Assembly (NCBI RefSeq): GCF_003957745.1
Contig: NZ_CP020373.1
Span: 1,240,001 to 1,304,000, forward strand
Direction of reading: 5' to 3'
Length of the DNA stretch: 64,000 bases
Origin: Shewanella khirikhana
Lineage (GTDB): Bacteria; Pseudomonadota; Gammaproteobacteria; Enterobacterales; Shewanellaceae
Positions 61,700 to 64,000 of the stretch are shown here, in pieces (the first letter of the stretch is position 1; each line of letters starts with the position of its first letter). The position numbers and the translations under genes were made by a program. The notes under the pieces were generated by a model. That model was not told where the DNA came from. It did not search any database and saw only the letters and a program-made list of their open reading frames with translations.

Positions 61700-61710
61700 A
61701 TTGAAGTCTA

Positions 61711-64000
61711 TTAGAACTTCACTTCACCTTCCAGGAACCACTCACGACCACGTGCGTTGTACACGGAGCGTGGGTAGTGTGGCCAAGAGGTATCAGTTGG
61801 GTCGAAGTTAGGACCTACATTGAACAGGTTAACAACACCGGCTTTTACTTTGATGCCGTCGGTGATGTTATAACCGGTAGTCAGGTTCCACTTGGTCTGA
61901 GACGCAACTTCATAGTCGCTTTCGTTGAAAGCTTCGCCGCTGTCCAGAGCAGACTTCTTGAATGACTTGTAAGAAGAACCGTGCATGCGTGCAGTGTGGT
62001 ACGCGCCCAGGGTAGCTTCGAAGTCATCGAGGAACCAGCTCAGTACCAGATTGGCACGGTACTGTGGCAGGCCGCCATCTTCCAGATCGTCATCTACATC
62101 AGCAGTTGGATCGGTCTGGCCTTCTGAGGTCAGCAGGTAAGAACCGTTGAAGTTCAGTTTCAATTCGCCGAACTCATTGATATCCCAACCATAACCTGCA
62201 GTCACATCAATACCACGAACTTTCTGGTAAGCCAGGTTCTGTGCTACGGCGTTGATATGGGTAATGGTACCGGTGTCGTCACGGGTGATCATGCTGGCAT
62301 AGGTATCGTATTCGCGGGCAGCTTTGCTGGCGCTGATATCGCTTACCATGTCATCCAGTTTCCATTCCCAAACGTCGATAGAGGCGTTCAGGTTTTCACC
62401 ACCCCAAACTGCACCGATGTTGGCAGTGTAGCCTTCTTCCGCTTTCAGCTCTTTGTTAGCGCCGGTAGTGGAATCGATGTGCAGTTCGTTACAAACGGTG
62501 TTGGTTGTGGCATCGGGGTGAGTCTTGCCTGGGGCGCCACCCAGTTCCTGACACTTCTTGAAGTCGATTACAGTGGCGAAGCCCTTGGTTGCGTCACCGT
62601 ATACACGGTGCATGTCTGGGGCACGGAACACTTTACCGATGGTACCACGTACCAGCAGCTCGTCCATTGGACGGTATTCAACAGCAATCTGTGGAGTCAG
62701 GTTACCGCCGAAGTCGGAGTAGTGGTCATAACGTACTGCGGCATCAACAACCAATTCTTCCAGAACTGGCAGACGCATTTCCAGGTAAGTTGCCCAGTAA
62801 GAGCGCTCACCGGCACCTGATGAACCACCGCGGCTCAGGATGTTGCCTTTCTTGGACTCTGAGTCGGTGTTGGTTTCGTAATCTTGCTTGGTGTATTCGG
62901 CACCGAAAGCGAAATCAGCGTCACCGGCTGGCAGTTCAAACGCAGTGCCTGAAATGTTGGCCTGAACGTTCTTTTGAGTTGACTGAGCGCGCTCAAATGG
63001 TGAGTAAGCGGCGTTAGCTACTTCTTCAGCAGTCATAGGCTTGAGCATGGAAACGCCATTCTCGCCTTGAGACAGGTAGCTGAACATGCTGCCTACACTG
63101 GCGAAACCAGAACTGTAAATATCCAGTTCAGTGCGGCCATAGTTTACAGACGCATCCCAGTTGTAGCTGTCTGCAATCACACCTTCCAAACCAGCGGTAA
63201 AGAAGAAGTTCTGAGTATTGGTTTCACCGGCACGGTTACCAAACTCATGCATACGGCGAACATAGTAGTACTCACCATCAGCGGCATTGGCGAAATCACC
63301 ACCCAGACCAGTGCTCTTGTTGAAGGTCTTGGTCAGAGATGGGTCAAGGTCTACGCCCAGAGTGATCTTGTCACCGGCTACATTGACGGTGTAGTTGTCC
63401 ACGGCCATTGGCTCGATGCGGGTAGTAGACTGTGCTTTGGCATAGTCCATACGACCAACAAAGCTCAGGTCATCAGACAGCTCATAGGTGAAGTTGGTTG
63501 AGCTGATGAAGCGGCTGCTTTCTGGAGCCAGATCGCGCCATGCTGAACGGTCAAAGCCACACAGATTCTTTTCAGGGATCCACAGGTAGCCTTCGGCAAT
63601 ACAGCGATCCATTGGAATGCTGCCAGCAACAGTGTTGCCTTTAGGGCCGCCAGCGATACGGGCACCGTAAGAGCTGTAAGCAGAGAATTCACTGTAAGGT
63701 ACTTTGTCAGTGTGCAGACCGAACACTTCACGGTCTGAAGCTCTCATGCGCTCATTATCGGTAAATTCGATAAAGGTAGAAACGTTACCACGGTCAGAAG
63801 AGGCACCCAGAGACAGAGCGATACGATCAGAAGCGCCACCGCCTTCAGTAGTGTCACCATGACGGTACTTGAGGGCAACGCCTTCAAAATCGTCTTTCAG
63901 AATGATGTTAACTACACCACCAACGGCATCAGCACCGTAAACGGCAGATGCGCCAGATTGCAGCACTTCGATACGGGCTACCGCTTCCATTGGCAGGTTG
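61711..64000 (-). CDS. TonB-dependent outer membrane receptor, 5' end outside the window
   Basis: About 763 residues are visible; the frame stays open to the right edge, so signal peptide and TonB box are missing. The first visible residues are the plug domain (RIEVLQSGASAVYGADAVGG, then VVNIILKDDF), a strong TonB-receptor plug signature. The barrel follows, with GKVFRAPDMHRVYGDATKGF in the last third, and the protein ends with the Phe of EGEVKF, needed for barrel insertion. Relatives of this long Cys-containing subfamily import oligopeptides, amino acids or plant-derived compounds; the ligand is unknown. Confidence 0.95.
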   Translation of the reverse strand, partial: NLPMEAVARIEVLQSGASAVYGADAVGGVVNIILKDDFEGVALKYRHGDTTEGGGASDRIALSLGASSDRGNVSTFIEFTDNERMRASDREVFGLHTDKVPYSEFSAYSSYGARIAGGPKGNTVAGSIPMDRCIAEGYLWIPEKNLCGFDRSAWRDLAPESSRFISSTNFTYELSDDLSFVGRMDYAKAQSTTRIEPMAVDNYTVNVAGDKITLGVDLDPSLTKTFNKSTGLGGDFANAADGEYYYVRRMHEFGNRAGETNTQNFFFTAGLEGVIADSYNWDASVNYGRTELDIYSSGFASVGSMFSYLSQGENGVSMLKPMTAEEVANAAYSPFERAQSTQKNVQANISGTAFELPAGDADFAFGAEYTKQDYETNTDSESKKGNILSRGGSSGAGERSYWATYLEMRLPVLEELVVDAAVRYDHYSDFGGNLTPQIAVEYRPMDELLVRGTIGKVFRAPDMHRVYGDATKGFATVIDFKKCQELGGAPGKTHPDATTNTVCNELHIDSTTGANKELKAEEGYTANIGAVWGGENLNASIDVWEWKLDDMVSDISASKAAREYDTYASMITRDDTGTITHINAVAQNLAYQKVRGIDVTAGYGWDINEFGELKLNFNGSYLLTSEGQTDPTADVDDDLEDGGLPQYRANLVLSWFLDDFEATLGAYHTARMHGSSYKSFKKSALDSGEAFNESDYEVASQTKWNLTTGYNITDGIKVKAGVVNLFNVGPNFDPTDTSWPHYPRSVYNARGREWFLEGEVKF

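Overview
The window looks like chromosomal DNA of a Shewanella-type gammaproteobacterium with a GC-rich genome. Evidence: gene order ackA-pta / yfbV / pflA-pflB / focA as in Shewanella fermentation loci, a DUF3083 protein, an ExeM/ExeS-type secreted nuclease, many TonB receptors and porins, and exact relatives of enteric pairs (folX-yfcH, tesA/ybbA-ybbP, ydbH-ynbE-ydbL). These assignments come from reading the sequence and from family knowledge; no database search was run. No rRNA, tRNA, insertion sequence, prophage or CRISPR array was seen.

Layout. 1-3.6 kb: the 3' part of a TonB receptor followed by a YkoF/MTH1187-like protein, a PnuC/PnuT permease and a small-molecule kinase; together they read as a thiamine uptake and salvage operon. 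3.7-9.1 kb: lipoprotein, HvfX-like DoxX protein, YdjA nitroreductase, a two-gene unit joining a chemoreceptor-tip-like protein to a diiron/metallo-beta-lactamase-fold (ODP-like) protein, an acetyltransferase and a 2OG-Fe(II) oxygenase. 9.1-13.2 kb: leftward operon of a lipoprotein amidohydrolase and two porins, behind a Fur-like palindrome. 13.4-16.4 kb: acetyltransferase, small secreted protein, serine hydrolase with a hexanucleotide repeat at its start, and a membrane protein. 16.6-21.9 kb: tightly overlapping five-gene MacB-like ABC operon with three successive HlyD-type adaptors. 22-29.5 kb: periplasmic binding protein, DUF2157-DUF4401-GDYXXLXY operon, large secreted nuclease, and a small AT-richer islet. 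29.6-35 kb: ydbH-ynbE-ydbL and a class III aminotransferase. 35-46 kb: DUF3083, DUF481, tesA/ybbA-ybbP, yfcH-folX, an AI-2E family permease, a methyltransferase and small genes.

46-62 kb is the mixed-acid/pyruvate block: ackA-pta, yfbV, pflB-pflA, a DUF3360 membrane protein, a FocA formate channel fused to a CBS-pair domain, a LysR regulator and a YfcC-type carrier. Near-perfect PdhR-type operators (AATTGGT-N3-ACCAATT) lie upstream of both pflB and the DUF3360 gene, which ties that uncharacterised transporter-like protein to pyruvate. The window closes inside a second TonB receptor.

The most interesting points are the FocA-CBS fusion, the DUF3360 gene under a PdhR box, the receptor-tip/ODP pair (a candidate soluble oxygen or redox chemosensor), and the triple-adaptor ABC operon.
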